This document shows, one piece after another, positions 1-10,057 of a stretch of DNA of 64,000 bases (within the stretch, counting starts at the first letter, position 1; each line of letters opens with the position of its first letter). The notes under the pieces were generated by a model, which saw only the letters and a list, made by a program, of their open reading frames with translations, was not told the origin of the DNA and searched no databases. The stretch comes from Orbus hercynius (GTDB lineage Bacteria; Pseudomonadota; Gammaproteobacteria; Enterobacterales; Orbaceae): contig NZ_RBWY01000001.1 in assembly GCF_003634275.1 (NCBI RefSeq), forward strand, positions 415,713-479,712, given 5' to 3'. Both the position numbers and the translations under genes were made by a program.

Positions 1-495
1 GCGGTGACCGGTGAATTAGACGAGTCTGGTTATAATCGATTTATCGATAGAAATAATACTTTAAATAAACGGCTATCTACCTTTGCCCAACTGGGTTTAT
101 TAACGGAGCAGCCAGTGATTAGTGAGGATGGTAAACCAAACGGTTTTTACCATTATGAGATCACCGAGTTAGGTAAAGCGTATCGCTATTATAATGGTGA
201 TCGGCAAAAATTTTGTTTTGGCCGGGTGGTGGTGGATAGCATTAAAAGCAAGCAAGAAATTGTGACATATTTTGATGAAATACAAGTTGAAGTGGTGTAT
301 AACCGACATGTTGAAGGTGAGATCCCCGCGTGGGCAACCTCGCCATTATTAAGGGATGCGGGTTATAGCGTGCCATCAACAAAGGGTGAAGCGATTGACT
401 GGAACAAAGGCTTTTATATGCAAACCTTTTTTCGACAGAAAGATAACTCATTAAAGCCTTGGCCGTATATTGTCGCAAATAATTATGGTAATTAA
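1..495 (+). CDS. Unidentified protein, 5' end outside window
   Basis: The reading frame is open from the first base, so the GTG at position 4 need not be the true start and the gene is probably cut by the window edge. About 164 residues are visible. They read as a soluble, mixed alpha/beta protein with a lysine- and aromatic-rich stretch, a FCFGR motif near the middle (a single Cys) and a segment IPAWA further on. No membrane segment is visible in the part present. From memory, the layout (FCFG, then DSI, then PxWA) recalls CpmJ/CpmK-like proteins associated with carbapenem resistance loci, but this is a weak resemblance and I do not assign the function. It is followed by a possible gene remnant. 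Confidence 0.6.
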   Translation, partial: AVTGELDESGYNRFIDRNNTLNKRLSTFAQLGLLTEQPVISEDGKPNGFYHYEITELGKAYRYYNGDRQKFCFGRVVVDSIKSKQEIVTYFDEIQVEVVYNRHVEGEIPAWATSPLLRDAGYSVPSTKGEAIDWNKGFYMQTFFRQKDNSLKPWPYIVANNYGN

Positions 496-520
496 TGGTT
501 ATCGCCCATCGGGAATAAGC

Positions 521-718
521 ATGTTTAAACTTAATCATCGTATCTGGCTGCTGGCGATTATTACCAATGATTGATTAAGGATCCTAGTCACTTATTTATT
601 GATTAATACATCGTCTATTTTTAAGTATTGCGAAAAATTACGCAGCATTTTGCGACTAAAATGCAAAAAGAGTTTAATACCCACACTATTAGCATTGGTT
701 TACGTTATTCTTAGCTAA
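521..718 (+). pseudogene. Possible decayed short gene
   Basis: A start codon at 521 opens a hydrophobic, signal-anchor-like N-terminus (MFKLNHRIWLLAIITND) that hits a TGA at 572-574. The same frame then stays open to 716-718 with another hydrophobic stretch. A second frame ends in protein-like sequence (TQHFATKMQKEF, then a stop at 711-713). This pattern is what a membrane or exported protein gene broken by small mutations would leave, possibly a partner of the preceding gene. It could also be ordinary intergenic DNA. Confidence 0.25.
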
Positions 719-774
719 ATGTGTTAATGATCATCAAAGATCGCGATTAATTAAGCTAATAATGGAGTGAGTCA

Positions 775-1287
775 ATGGTTAATTTATTTGAGCTATCAAA
801 TAAGAAAGATCGTCACGTACTGACGATGGTGTATATAGGCATTATTGCGGGTATCTTTTCCGCACTGGTCAAATCGGGTTTTGAAACACTCATACCACCA
901 CGAACGTTAGAAACAACGCCACCGCCGGTGATGTTACTTGAAAAATTAGGTGTCAACGTGAGCGCAATGGATTATCACTGGTTAGGTTATACCATTAATT
1001 GGGGCGGTAATGGTGTGCACATTTTGTTTTCGATTGTCATTGCGATTATCTACTGCGCTGCGTGTGAGTATTTAGTGAAAACTAAAATTTTACACGGCAT
1101 TATTTTTGGTCTCGGTGTTTCGGTGTTTGCGCACGGCTTAGTCGTGCCATTATTGGGACTATCTGGTTGGTTATGGTTAGCCGGCCCACAAGCGTTAATT
1201 TCTGAATTTGTTGGCACCGCGTTTTGGATTTGGTCGATTGAAGCGGTCAGAACCGATTTACGTCACCGCTTAGTCCGAAACGCTTAA
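775..1287 (+). CDS. yagU: YagU-like inner membrane protein (DUF1440 family)
   Basis: A 170-residue membrane protein with a hydrophobic segment near residues 20-35, a proline-rich external stretch (PPRTLETTPPP) and further membrane spans around residues 80-100, 107-130 and 133-155. Size, the PPR...TPPP segment and the C-terminal basic tail match E. coli YagU, an inner membrane protein reported to contribute to acid resistance. The start is supported by GGAG seven bases upstream. It appears to be a single gene closed by a strong hairpin at 1327-1380. The family assignment is from memory of E. coli YagU; the biochemical function of the family is not known. Confidence 0.75.
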   Translation: MVNLFELSNKKDRHVLTMVYIGIIAGIFSALVKSGFETLIPPRTLETTPPPVMLLEKLGVNVSAMDYHWLGYTINWGGNGVHILFSIVIAIIYCAACEYLVKTKILHGIIFGLGVSVFAHGLVVPLLGLSGWLWLAGPQALISEFVGTAFWIWSIEAVRTDLRHRLVRNA

Positions 1288-1326
1288 GCAATTTTATTTT
1301 ACTTTGCCATACAATATAAAACACAA

Positions 1327-1380
1327 CACATTGATTAGGCTATCATCAAGCATTTAGCTAATCAATGTGCTTATATTTTT
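1327..1380 (+). terminator. Rho-independent terminator after yagU
   Basis: Perfect 12-bp inverted repeat (1327-1338 with 1358-1369), 19-base loop, followed by a T-rich tract TTATATTTTTTT. Confidence 0.75.
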
Positions 1381-1523
1381 TTGATATATCGTTGACATTA
1401 TTGCGTAATCCATAGTAATTCTTTACTGCATTTCGTTTATCTATTTGTGCTCGCAGACACTCAATTCATTATAAAAATCATACCAATATTAATTTTTTTA
1501 ATCAAAATACCTCGTATTATTTA

Positions 1524-1551
1524 TTGACAATATTACCAGTCAGGATAATCT
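1524..1551 (+). promoter_or_regulatory. Candidate promoter of the acn-icd-citrate synthase operon
   Basis: A perfect -35 box TTGACA (1524-1529) is followed after 16 bases by TAATCT (1546-1551), a 4/6 match to the -10 consensus. It lies about 140 bp upstream of the acn start, in the only long non-coding stretch before the operon. Confidence 0.4.
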
Positions 1552-1689
1552 GTTATTGCGTTTATTTTTTATACTGCTAAGCTATTTACTGAATAATAAT
1601 TCTTTTATTTTGAATAAATATTCATTTAAGCCCAATTGATAACAAGATATTGAGCATCATAAAAACACAATGAGCAATGGGGATTTATC

Positions 1690-3960
1690 ATGATTTTTGA
1701 TCTTGAACTAATTAAACGTGTCTATGAAACTTACCAACAAAAAGTTAACCATATTCGACATGAAATTGGTCGACCTTTAACTTTAACTGAAAAAATTCTC
1801 TATACTCATTTACCTCAAGGTGAAGTGCTTAAAGATTATCAGCGTGGCGTTGATTATGTGAATTTTGCTCCTGACCGCGTTGCTATGCAAGATGCAACAG
1901 CGCAAATGGCATTGTTACAATTAATGAATTCTGGGCGGGATCGCGTTGCCGTGCCTTCTACCGTTCATTGTGATCATCTGATTCAAGCTTATAAAAATGC
2001 CTATGATGATTTAATTATTGCGCAGAGTCATAATCAAGAAGTCTACCAATTTTTGCGTGATGTTTCGAATAAATACGGTATTGGTTTTTGGAAGCCAGAT
2101 GCTGGCATTATTCACCAAGTTGTACTGGAAAATTATGCTTTTCCTGGCGGCATGATGATCGGCACCGATTCTCATACCCCTAACGCGGGTGGTTTATCGA
2201 TGATCGCCATTGGCGTTGGTGGTGCCGATGCGGTTGATGTGATGGCCGGAATGCCTTGGGAACTGAAAATGCCACGCTTAATCGGCGTTAAATTGACCGG
2301 TAAATTATCCGGTTGGGCATCACCAAAAGATGTGATTTTAAAACTGGCGGGTTTACTCACCGTGAAAGGCGGTACCAATTCAATTATCGAATATTTTGGT
2401 GAAGGGACCAGCTCATTATCGGCAACAGGTAAAGCGACAATTTGTAATATGGGGGCCGAAGTTGGCGCAACAACGTCTATTTTTCCTTATGATCATAAAT
2501 CAGCGCAATATTTAGCCGCAACCGGGCGTCAAGCGATTGTTGATTTAGCCTCGCAACTGCATGATTGCTTTAACGCTGACCCACAAGTACTTAACAACCC
2601 AAGTCAATTTTATGATCAAGTTATTGACATCAACCTTTCAGAATTAGAGCCGCACGTCAATGGGCCATTTACTCCCGATTTAGCGTATCCTATTTCGCAA
2701 TTGGCTCAAGCGGTTAAAGCGCATAATTACCCTAATAATATGGAAGTGGGTTTAATTGGTTCGTGTACGAATTCATCTTATGAAGATATGAGCCGCGCGG
2801 CATCAGTTATTGATAGTGCGATGAAATTAGGGCTAAGCGTACAAGCCAAATTGATTATCAATCCAGGCTCAGAGCAGGTTAAATTTACCGCTCAGCGAGA
2901 TGGAATATTAACAACGTTTGAGCAAGCAGGTGCCGTGATCATGGCCAATGCGTGTGGTCCTTGTATCGGTCAGTGGCGCCGCGATGAAGTTGATGATGAA
3001 CACTTGAACTCGATTGTGACTTCATTTAATCGTAATTTTGCCAAACGTAATGATGGTAATCCAAATACCTACTCTTTTGTGTGTTCCCCCGAGATGGTTG
3101 CGGCTTTATCGATTGCGGGAAGTTTAACGTTTAACCCATTAACTGACACACTAACCAATAGTCAAGGTGAGCAAGTAAAACTACCTGAACCAACGGGCGA
3201 TGAATTGCCTAAGCATGGTTTTGCTGTTGAGGATGCTAGATACATTGCGCCAATGAAAGATGGCCGCAATGTGACGGTTAATATCGCGCCAAATTCTGAG
3301 CGTTTGCAGCAATTAGCGCCATTCTCACCATGGGATGGCCAAGATATTGTTGAGCAACCACTATTGATTAAAGCGGTGGGTAAATGTACCACGGATCATA
3401 TTTCAATGGCCGGTAAATGGTTAACGTATCGTGGTCATTTGGATAATATTGCCAATAATATGTTAATTGGTGCGGTAAATGCTTTTAATGAAAAAACTAA
3501 TGCGGTGCTTGATCGCCAAACTCAGCAGTATGTTGAAGTGCCGACCCTCGCAAGACAGTACAAAGCACAAGGATTAGGATCGGTGGTGGTAGCGGAAGAA
3601 AATTACGGCGAAGGCTCATCGCGTGAGCATGCTGCAATGGAACCTCGCTTCTTAAATGTCAAAGCGATTGTGGTTAAATCGTTTGCGCGTATTCATGAAA
3701 CGAACCTAAAAAAACAAGGTATGTTAGCCTTGACCTTTGTGAATAAAGAAGATTATGACAAAGTGTTAGAAGACGACAATATTAGTATTCTTGGTCTAAC
3801 CGAGTTTACGCCAAATCAACATTTAACCCTGGTATTACATCACCAAGATGGCAATGTTGAAGCGTTCCCAGTGGCACACACTTACAATGAAGCGCAAATT
3901 GCTTGGTTCAAAGCGGGTAGTGCATTAAATAAATTAAAATCAGAGTTTAATCAATCATAA
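1690..3960 (+). CDS. acn: Aconitate hydratase, mitochondrial-type
   Basis: Interconverts citrate and isocitrate with a [4Fe-4S] cluster. The three cluster cysteines are visible as Cys359 ([10 protein letters not shown]) and Cys422/Cys425 ([11 protein letters not shown]), and the C-terminal swivel domain carries the substrate-binding [11 protein letters not shown] motif. At 756 residues it is much shorter than E. coli AcnA (about 890) or AcnB (about 865). It matches mitochondrial aconitase in size, with cluster cysteines at almost the same numbering as the mature pig heart enzyme (358, 421, 424). That type is uncommon in gammaproteobacteria but known from Bacteroides. GGGGA six bases before the ATG supports the start. 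It is the first gene of a three-gene operon, 11 bases before isocitrate dehydrogenase. Confidence 0.95.
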   Translation: MIFDLELIKRVYETYQQKVNHIRHEIGRPLTLTEKILYTHLPQGEVLKDYQRGVDYVNFAPDRVAMQDATAQMALLQLMNSGRDRVAVPSTVHCDHLIQAYKNAYDDLIIAQSHNQEVYQFLRDVSNKYGIGFWKPDAGIIHQVVLENYAFPGGMMIGTDSHTPNAGGLSMIAIGVGGADAVDVMAGMPWELKMPRLIGVKLTGKLSGWASPKDVILKLAGLLTVKGGTNSIIEYFGEGTSSLSATGKATICNMGAEVGATTSIFPYDHKSAQYLAATGRQAIVDLASQLHDCFNADPQVLNNPSQFYDQVIDINLSELEPHVNGPFTPDLAYPISQLAQAVKAHNYPNNMEVGLIGSCTNSSYEDMSRAASVIDSAMKLGLSVQAKLIINPGSEQVKFTAQRDGILTTFEQAGAVIMANACGPCIGQWRRDEVDDEHLNSIVTSFNRNFAKRNDGNPNTYSFVCSPEMVAALSIAGSLTFNPLTDTLTNSQGEQVKLPEPTGDELPKHGFAVEDARYIAPMKDGRNVTVNIAPNSERLQQLAPFSPWDGQDIVEQPLLIKAVGKCTTDHISMAGKWLTYRGHLDNIANNMLIGAVNAFNEKTNAVLDRQTQQYVEVPTLARQYKAQGLGSVVVAEENYGEGSSREHAAMEPRFLNVKAIVVKSFARIHETNLKKQGMLALTFVNKEDYDKVLEDDNISILGLTEFTPNQHLTLVLHHQDGNVEAFPVAHTYNEAQIAWFKAGSALNKLKSEFNQS

Positions 3961-3971
3961 AGGGATTTAAT

Positions 3972-5234
3972 ATGAGTCAGAAAATAACGGTTGTTAATGG
4001 CAAACTTATTGTACCAAATCATCCAATAATCCCTTTTATTGAGGGGGACGGCGTTGGGCCTGAGATATGGCAAGCAGCACAAACGATTTTTGATCATGCT
4101 ATTGAAAAAGCCTATCAAGGTCAACGTAAAGTTGCATGGCAAGAAGTGCTAGCCGGCGAAAAATCATTTAATGCTAATGGTTCTTGGTTACCTGATGAGA
4201 CGATGCAGGCATTTAAAGACTACTTAATTGGGATTAAAGGCCCATTAACCACCCCAGTTGGCGGTGGTATTCGCTCGCTCAATGTGGCATTAAGGCAAGA
4301 GCTCGATCTGTATGTGTGCTTACGACCGGTGCGCTGGTTTAACGGCGTAGAATCACCGCTAAAAATGCCCGAAAAAGTTAACATGACTATTTTTCGTGAG
4401 AATACGGAAGATATTTATGCCGGTATTGAATGGCAGCAAGGCACCGCAGAAGCGCAGAAATTCTATCAATTTTTGTCACAAGAGATGGGCGTTAAAAAAG
4501 TCAGATTTCCGCAAACCTCTGCTTTTGGCGTCAAACCGGTATCGATTGAAGGCTCTGAGCGATTAATTCGTGCGGCCATTAACTACGCGTTTGACAATAA
4601 ATTGCCATCGCTGACGTTAGTGCATAAAGGCAATATTATGAAATTCACTGAAGGCGGCTTTAAACAGTGGGGCTATGAGCTTGCTGAGCGAGAATTTGCT
4701 GATAGCGTGTTTACCATGCAGCAATTTGACAAATTGAAGAAGCAGCAAGGTAATGAGGCCGCTCAGACAACATTAAAACACGCAAAATCATCGGGTAAAC
4801 TGATTATCAAAGATGTTATTTGCGACGCCTTTTTACAAAATACATTATTAAAACCTGAAGAGTATTCGGTCATTGCAACACTTAACCTTAATGGTGATTA
4901 TGTTTCTGACCAATTAGCCGCAATGGTGGGTGGCATTGGTATTGCGCCGGGCGCTAATATTAACTATTTAACCGGCCATGCTATTTTTGAAGCAACCCAT
5001 GGCACCGCACCGGATATCGCCGGAGAAGATATGGCTAATCCGTCATCATTATTATTGTCTGGCGTGATGATGTTTGATTATTTAGGCTGGACGGAAGTCG
5101 GGCAATTGATTAGCCGTGCAATGGCTCAATTATTCCAACAAGGTAGTGCAACAGTCGATTTGGCACGCTTTATGTCAAATGGCAAAATTCTGACAACCAA
5201 GCAATTTACTCAAGCGATTATTCGTCATTTATAG
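3972..5234 (+). CDS. icd: Isocitrate dehydrogenase, NAD-type cofactor signature
   Basis: Oxidatively decarboxylates isocitrate to 2-oxoglutarate. The 420-residue protein aligns over its full length with E. coli Icd (416 residues). The substrate loop [13 protein letters not shown] contains Ser102, the equivalent of the serine phosphorylated by AceK in E. coli, and the metal-binding NLNGDYVSD segment is present. The cofactor loop differs: E. coli has Lys344-Tyr345 and Val351, which favour NADP, whereas here Asp348-Ile349 and Ala355 occupy these places (HGTAPDIAG...ANP). Those are the residues used to convert E. coli Icd to NAD and are natural in isopropylmalate dehydrogenase, so NAD use is predicted. 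Arg395 of E. coli appears retained and Tyr391 is Val. AAGGGA precedes the ATG. Confidence 0.95.
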   Translation: MSQKITVVNGKLIVPNHPIIPFIEGDGVGPEIWQAAQTIFDHAIEKAYQGQRKVAWQEVLAGEKSFNANGSWLPDETMQAFKDYLIGIKGPLTTPVGGGIRSLNVALRQELDLYVCLRPVRWFNGVESPLKMPEKVNMTIFRENTEDIYAGIEWQQGTAEAQKFYQFLSQEMGVKKVRFPQTSAFGVKPVSIEGSERLIRAAINYAFDNKLPSLTLVHKGNIMKFTEGGFKQWGYELAEREFADSVFTMQQFDKLKKQQGNEAAQTTLKHAKSSGKLIIKDVICDAFLQNTLLKPEEYSVIATLNLNGDYVSDQLAAMVGGIGIAPGANINYLTGHAIFEATHGTAPDIAGEDMANPSSLLLSGVMMFDYLGWTEVGQLISRAMAQLFQQGSATVDLARFMSNGKILTTKQFTQAIIRHL

Positions 5235-5298
5235 ATAAATAATAAAGGCTGGCATTGCAAGTGTTGTATCCAAGACGAGATTATTGAAGAGGTTGGGT

Positions 5299-6654
5299 AT
5301 GAAAGATGAATTTATGATGTACAAGTTGTCTGAGACAGTAAAAGTAACGAGTAAAATCAGTACCGAATTATTTGAAAAATTTAATGTTAAGCGTGGGTTA
5401 CGTAATGCTGACCATACTGGTGTGCTTGTTGGTTTGACCAATATTGGCGATGTGGTGGGGTATGATCGTTTAGACGATGGCACCTTACAGCCGGTTGCGG
5501 GTAAATTACTCTATCGTGGCATTGATATTGACGATCTGGCGCACTGCGCACAAAAAGAGCATCGTAGCGGATTTGAGGAAGTGATCTATTTATTGCTATC
5601 GGGTGCGTTGCCTGATGAAGATGCGTTAAGGCAGTTTTCACGCATGCTCTGTGAATCGATGGCATTAGAAAAACAGACCAAAATTGCCATTATTGATCTC
5701 GAAGGGCAAGATATCATGAATATTTTAGCGCGTACGGTGCTTGAAATGTATAACTATGATCCCGATCCAGATGATACGTCGCGCGATAATCTTATGCGTC
5801 AATCGCTTGAATTGATCTCGAAGTTTCCAGCGATTATCGCCTATGCTTATAATATTTTACGCCATAGCGCTAAAGGGCAATCGTTACATATTCGCCATCC
5901 GAATGATAATGTCTCCATCGCTGAAAATTTTCTCTACATGGTAAAAGGATCGCAAGGTTATACCGATCTGGACGTGAGAGTACTGGATTTAGCGTTAATT
6001 TTGCATGCTGAACATGGCGGTGGTAACAATTCTACTTTTGCGGTGCGCGTCACTAGCTCAACAGGAACCGATACCTATTCCTCGATTGCAGCAGGTATCG
6101 GCTCATTAAAAGGGCCATTGCACGGTGGTGCTAATTTACAAGTTGGCCGAATGATTACTCATCTTAAGGACGTGATTAAAGACTGGACTAATGCGCAAGA
6201 GATTGATGACTATTTTGCCAAAATGCTCGCCAAAGAAGTGTATGATAGGAAAGGATTGATTTACGGTATTGGTCATGCGGTTTATACTGTCTCTGATCCG
6301 AGGGCGGTATTATTGAAAGAGATGGCGAAGGATCTTGCTAAAGAGAAAGGCAGAGACGCTGAGTTTGCCTTTATGCAGCTGCTTGAAGAGCGGGCTATCC
6401 ACTCGATTACTCATCGTAAAAATGCCAAAACAAAAAAGCAAGTGTGTGCGAATGTCGATTTTTATTCTGGCTTTGTATACGACATGATTGGCTTACCAAA
6501 AGAAGTTTATACGCCATTATTTGCGATGTCACGAATTGTCGGATGGTGTGCGCACCGTATTGAGGAACTCAACTTTGATGACCGCCGAATTATTCGCCCA
6601 GCCTATAAAAATATTAGTAGTCCAGTAGCATTTACCCCTCTTAAACAGCGATAA
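5299..6654 (+). CDS. Citrate synthase, Bacteroides/Firmicutes-like
   Basis: Condenses acetyl-CoA and oxaloacetate to citrate. The catalytic triad is visible as His275 (GPLHGGAN), His326 (YGIGHAVYT) and Asp387 (NVDFYSGFVY). The 451-residue form has a long N-terminus (NVKRGLRNADHTGVLVGLT) and the HAEHGGGNNSTF block. It resembles citrate synthases of anaerobic Firmicutes and Bacteroides rather than the hexameric E. coli GltA, judged from memory. I chose the ATG at 5299 because AAGAGG lies six bases upstream; an upstream TTG at 5284 is in frame but lies ahead of that site. A 2-methylcitrate synthase role cannot be excluded, but the aconitase and isocitrate dehydrogenase neighbours make citrate synthesis far more likely. 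Confidence 0.92.
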   Translation: MKDEFMMYKLSETVKVTSKISTELFEKFNVKRGLRNADHTGVLVGLTNIGDVVGYDRLDDGTLQPVAGKLLYRGIDIDDLAHCAQKEHRSGFEEVIYLLLSGALPDEDALRQFSRMLCESMALEKQTKIAIIDLEGQDIMNILARTVLEMYNYDPDPDDTSRDNLMRQSLELISKFPAIIAYAYNILRHSAKGQSLHIRHPNDNVSIAENFLYMVKGSQGYTDLDVRVLDLALILHAEHGGGNNSTFAVRVTSSTGTDTYSSIAAGIGSLKGPLHGGANLQVGRMITHLKDVIKDWTNAQEIDDYFAKMLAKEVYDRKGLIYGIGHAVYTVSDPRAVLLKEMAKDLAKEKGRDAEFAFMQLLEERAIHSITHRKNAKTKKQVCANVDFYSGFVYDMIGLPKEVYTPLFAMSRIVGWCAHRIEELNFDDRRIIRPAYKNISSPVAFTPLKQR

Positions 6655-6672
6655 TTTAGTGATGATTAAAAA

Positions 6673-6703
6673 GGCGCAATAATATGCGCCATTTCGATTT
6701 TTT
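6673..6703 (+). terminator. Terminator of the citrate operon
   Basis: GGCGCA (6673-6678) pairs with TGCGCC (6685-6690) around a six-base loop, followed by a T-rich run ending near 6703. Confidence 0.65.
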
Positions 6704-6846
6704 CTGTTTATTTATACCAATTTAATGCTTAATCACGTTGCAATAAATGCAAATATTAGGTTCTGACTGATTTAATTAATATGACAATACATTATTTTCA
6801 TGTATAATTGACAAGTTATACATAAAGATCATCGCTTCATGTTTCG

Positions 6847-6951
6847 TACGGCTAATGAGAGCTTTATTTGGTGGTTTCTTCTTAGTTGGTTCATGCTGGT
6901 ATTTTGCATCCAAAATCAAGGTGCGACTCGATAAATTTGTCATTAGTCGTA
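6847..6951 (+). promoter_or_regulatory. Long hairpin in the pnp leader
   Basis: Bases 6847-6858 pair with 6940-6951 (12 bp with one G-U), imperfect pairing continues inward, and a small perfect hairpin (ATTTTG/CAAAAT, 6901-6916) lies inside. It ends about 50 bases before the pnp start. In E. coli the pnp leader forms a long stem cut by RNase III, after which PNPase represses its own translation. A similar role is inferred here from position and shape. The remaining non-coding part of 6655-7000 shows only the upstream terminator and AT-rich DNA. Confidence 0.5.
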
Positions 6952-7000
6952 ACAATGAAAATGATCTATCTCCATTTATCTTATTTAAGAGGACATCACA

Positions 7001-9130
7001 TTGTTTAATCCAACAATCCAAAAATTCCAATACGGTCGCCATACGGTGACATTAGAAACCGGCATTATGGCTCGTCAAGCTACTGCGGCGGTAATGGTAA
7101 ATATGGATGATACAGCTGTATTTGTCACCGTTGTTGCACAACCAAAAGTGAAAGAAGGACAAGACTTTTTTCCATTAACAGTTAACTATCAAGAAAGAAC
7201 CTATGCAGCGGGTCGCATCCCCGGTGGTTTTTTTAAACGTGAAGGTCGTCCAAGTGAAGGCGAAACATTAACCGCACGTTTAATTGACCGTCCTTTACGT
7301 CCACTTTTCCCAGAAGGGTTTGTTAATGAAATCCAAATTATTGCAACTGTTGTATCGGTTAACCCACAAGTTAGCCCTGATTTAGTTGCTATGATTGGTG
7401 CATCTGCGGCATTATCTTTATCTGGCGTGCCTTTCCACGGCCCTATTGGTGCTGCGCGAGTCGGTTTTATCGATGGTGAGTTTGTATTAAACCCATTAGT
7501 GAATGAATTACCAAATAGCCGTTTAGATTTAGTGGTAGCAGGAACAAATAGCGCAGTATTGATGGTTGAATCTGAAGCGGATTTATTAAGCGAAGAGCAA
7601 ATGTTAGCAGCGGTGGTATTTGGTCATGATGCACAACAAGTTGTGATTGATAATATTAACCAATTTGTTGCTAATGCTGGCCGTGCTAAATGGGATTGGG
7701 TTGCACCAGTCAAAAATGAAGCACTATATAATGCGGTCGCTGAATTAGCGAAAGATCGTATTGGTGAAGCATACCGTATTATTGAAAAACAAGCGCGTTA
7801 TGCACAAATCAATATGATTAAAGATGATGTTTTAGCGAAATTAAAAGCACAAGATGACACCATTGATGATACTGAAATTTTAAATATTATCACTAATATT
7901 GAGAGCCAAACGGTTCGTAAACGTGTTATTGCGGGTGAGCCACGTATTGATGGCCGTGAAAAAGACATGATTCGAGCCTTAGATATTCGCACAGGCGTTT
8001 TACCAAGAACACATGGTAGTGCGTTATTTACTCGCGGTGAAACACAAGCTTTAGTCGCTGCAACGTTAGGGACTGAGCGTGATGCACAAATTATTGACGA
8101 ATTAACCGGTGAAAAAACTGATAAATTCTTATTCCATTATAATTTTCCTCCTTATTCAGTAGGTGAAACCGGTATGGTTGGTTCACCAAAACGCCGCGAG
8201 ATTGGCCATGGTCGTTTAGCGAAACGTGGTGTTGCAGCGGTTATGCCTAAAGCGGGTGAATTCCCTTATACTGTGCGTATTGTATCAGAAATTACTGAAT
8301 CAAATGGTTCATCATCTATGGCATCAGTATGCGGCGCGTCATTAGCATTAATGGACGCGGGTGTGCCAATTAAATCATCTGTTGCCGGTATTGCAATGGG
8401 CCTTGTTAAAGAAGGTGATGATTTTGTTGTTTTATCGGATATTTTGGGTGATGAAGATCATCTTGGCGATATGGACTTTAAAGTTGCCGGAACTCGCGAA
8501 GGGGTGAGTGCTCTACAGATGGATATTAAAATCGAAGGCATTACCAAAGAGATTATGCAAGTAGCGTTAAGCCAAGCAAAAGGCGCGCGTTTGCATATTT
8601 TAGGTGTGATGGAACAAGCGATTAATCGTCCGCGTAATGAGATTTCTGAGTTTGCTCCGCGTATTTATACGATGAAAATCAATCCAGAAAAAATTCGTGA
8701 CATCATTGGTAAGGGGGGCGCTACTATTCGAGCGTTAACCGAAGAAACGGGCACTACCATTGAAATTGAAGATGATGGCACAGTCAAAATTGCTGCATCA
8801 GATGGTGATAAAGCTCAAGCAGCAATTAAACGTATTGGTGATTTAACCGCTGAAGTTGAAGTGGGGACTATTTATACTGGTAAAGTTGTGCGTATTGTTG
8901 ATTTTGGTGCATTTGTTTCAATCATTGGTGGGAAAGAAGGTCTTGTACATGTTTCGCAAATTGCCGACCACCGAGTTGAGAAAGTGACCGATGTCTTAAC
9001 AATGGGGCAAGAGGTAAAGGTAAAAGTACTTGAAATTGATCGCCAAGGACGTATTCGTCTGAGCATGAAAGATGTTGTAGATAATACTTCTAGTCATGAT
9101 GCTGCTGTTGACACTGCGGCAAGTGAATAA
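7001..9130 (+). CDS. pnp: Polyribonucleotide nucleotidyltransferase (PNPase)
   Basis: Phosphorolytic 3'-to-5' exoribonuclease of the RNA degradosome. The 709-residue protein matches E. coli PNPase almost end to end: two RNase PH-like domains (roughly 1-140 and 320-540, with [12 protein letters not shown] in the second), a KH domain with the [12 protein letters not shown] loop near residue 570, and a C-terminal S1 domain ([15 protein letters not shown]) near 625-690. The start is TTG, supported by AAGAGGA seven bases upstream and by the family N-terminus. rpsO, which usually sits directly upstream, is absent; a citrate synthase gene is there instead. nlpI and deaD follow, as in E. coli. Confidence 0.97.
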   Translation: MFNPTIQKFQYGRHTVTLETGIMARQATAAVMVNMDDTAVFVTVVAQPKVKEGQDFFPLTVNYQERTYAAGRIPGGFFKREGRPSEGETLTARLIDRPLRPLFPEGFVNEIQIIATVVSVNPQVSPDLVAMIGASAALSLSGVPFHGPIGAARVGFIDGEFVLNPLVNELPNSRLDLVVAGTNSAVLMVESEADLLSEEQMLAAVVFGHDAQQVVIDNINQFVANAGRAKWDWVAPVKNEALYNAVAELAKDRIGEAYRIIEKQARYAQINMIKDDVLAKLKAQDDTIDDTEILNIITNIESQTVRKRVIAGEPRIDGREKDMIRALDIRTGVLPRTHGSALFTRGETQALVAATLGTERDAQIIDELTGEKTDKFLFHYNFPPYSVGETGMVGSPKRREIGHGRLAKRGVAAVMPKAGEFPYTVRIVSEITESNGSSSMASVCGASLALMDAGVPIKSSVAGIAMGLVKEGDDFVVLSDILGDEDHLGDMDFKVAGTREGVSALQMDIKIEGITKEIMQVALSQAKGARLHILGVMEQAINRPRNEISEFAPRIYTMKINPEKIRDIIGKGGATIRALTEETGTTIEIEDDGTVKIAASDGDKAQAAIKRIGDLTAEVEVGTIYTGKVVRIVDFGAFVSIIGGKEGLVHVSQIADHRVEKVTDVLTMGQEVKVKVLEIDRQGRIRLSMKDVVDNTSSHDAAVDTAASE

Positions 9131-9136
9131 AAGTAT

Positions 9137-9170
9137 ATATATGCTAATGCTTAAGCATTAGCATATATTT
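9137..9170 (+). terminator. Hairpin between pnp and nlpI
   Basis: Perfect 14-bp stem (9137-9150 with 9155-9168) with a TTAA loop and a short T tract after it. It may terminate or process the pnp message before nlpI. Confidence 0.65.
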
Positions 9171-9193
9171 TGTAATATAATTAGGAGTGATGA

Positions 9194-10057
9194 ATGAAAA
9201 AAAGTAACTTGAAAACAATATGGTTGTTACCAGTTGCGCTTTTTTTATCAAGTTATCTTTTTGGATGTAGTAGCAACACACCAGTATTAGCGGTGCCTGA
9301 GCAAATTTCATATAATGATGAAGTGCAACTTGCTCAAATCAGTCAGGAATTATATAACCGTAACTTGAGTGATGAAGCGAAAATGCAGCTGTATTATCAA
9401 CGAGGCGCGCTTTATGATTCGCTCGGATTCAAAGCTTTTGCTCAAAATGATTTTACTCAGTTGCTAAAGTTTAATGTCGCTATCCCTGATGTCTATAATT
9501 ACCTTGGTACTTATGCGATGCAGGAAGGGGATTATAATGCCGCATTTTTAGCATTTAATACTGCCGCTGAACTGGATCCTGATTATGAGTTTGTGTATAT
9601 TAATCGAGCTATTGCGTTATATAATAATGATAAATATGAACCGGCATTAGCAGATGCATTAAAATTTTATCATTATGCGCCGAATGAACCGATTCGAATT
9701 CTTTGGGTCTATCTCATCGAAAGTAAGCTTGATAAGGTATCAGCCAAAGCGCACTTGTTAGCGCGCTATGATGATATGCAAGATAAAACGGTTTGGGGGA
9801 GTGATATCGTAGCATTTTATTTAGGTAAAATTAGCGAAAATCGCTTGATGATTAACTTACAGCAAGGTATTGAGACTAATAAAGCATTAGCTCAACGTCT
9901 TTGTGAAACCTACTTTTATTTAGGGAAGTATTACCAAAATAAAGGTGATAATAAACGTGCCGAAATGTTATTTAAGTATGCATTAGCAAGCAATGTCTAT
10001 AATTATTTAGAACATCAGCAGGCACTTTTCGAAATAAAGCAGCTTAATCAACAATAA
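9194..10057 (+). CDS. nlpI: Lipoprotein NlpI (TPR adaptor)
   Basis: Outer membrane lipoprotein with tetratricopeptide repeats that, in E. coli, scaffolds peptidoglycan hydrolases and directs MepS for degradation by Prc. The 287-residue product has a basic N-terminus, a hydrophobic segment and a lipobox LFGC with the lipidated cysteine at residue 25. TPR-like helices follow (AFAQNDFTQLLKF, YNYLGTYAMQEGDYNAAFLAF, VYINRAIALYNNDKYEPALADA). Size is close to E. coli NlpI (294). AGGAG six bases before the ATG fixes the start. It lies between pnp and deaD, the conserved order. Confidence 0.93.
   Translation: MKKSNLKTIWLLPVALFLSSYLFGCSSNTPVLAVPEQISYNDEVQLAQISQELYNRNLSDEAKMQLYYQRGALYDSLGFKAFAQNDFTQLLKFNVAIPDVYNYLGTYAMQEGDYNAAFLAFNTAAELDPDYEFVYINRAIALYNNDKYEPALADALKFYHYAPNEPIRILWVYLIESKLDKVSAKAHLLARYDDMQDKTVWGSDIVAFYLGKISENRLMINLQQGIETNKALAQRLCETYFYLGKYYQNKGDNKRAEMLFKYALASNVYNYLEHQQALFEIKQLNQQ

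Larger units (their letters stand above)
1288..1689. other. Intergenic region, 402 bp
   Basis: Holds the yagU terminator and a candidate promoter for the citrate operon (listed separately). The rest is very AT-rich and shows no open reading frame or RNA gene that I can recognise. Confidence 0.6.

Noticed and set aside
5284-5298. Upstream TTG start for citrate synthase
   Set aside because: It lies ahead of the AAGAGG ribosome site that is correctly placed for the ATG at 5299.
6776-7049. Overlapping open frames on both strands in front of pnp
   Set aside because: They lie over the pnp leader hairpin, have no good ribosome sites and encode no recognisable domain.
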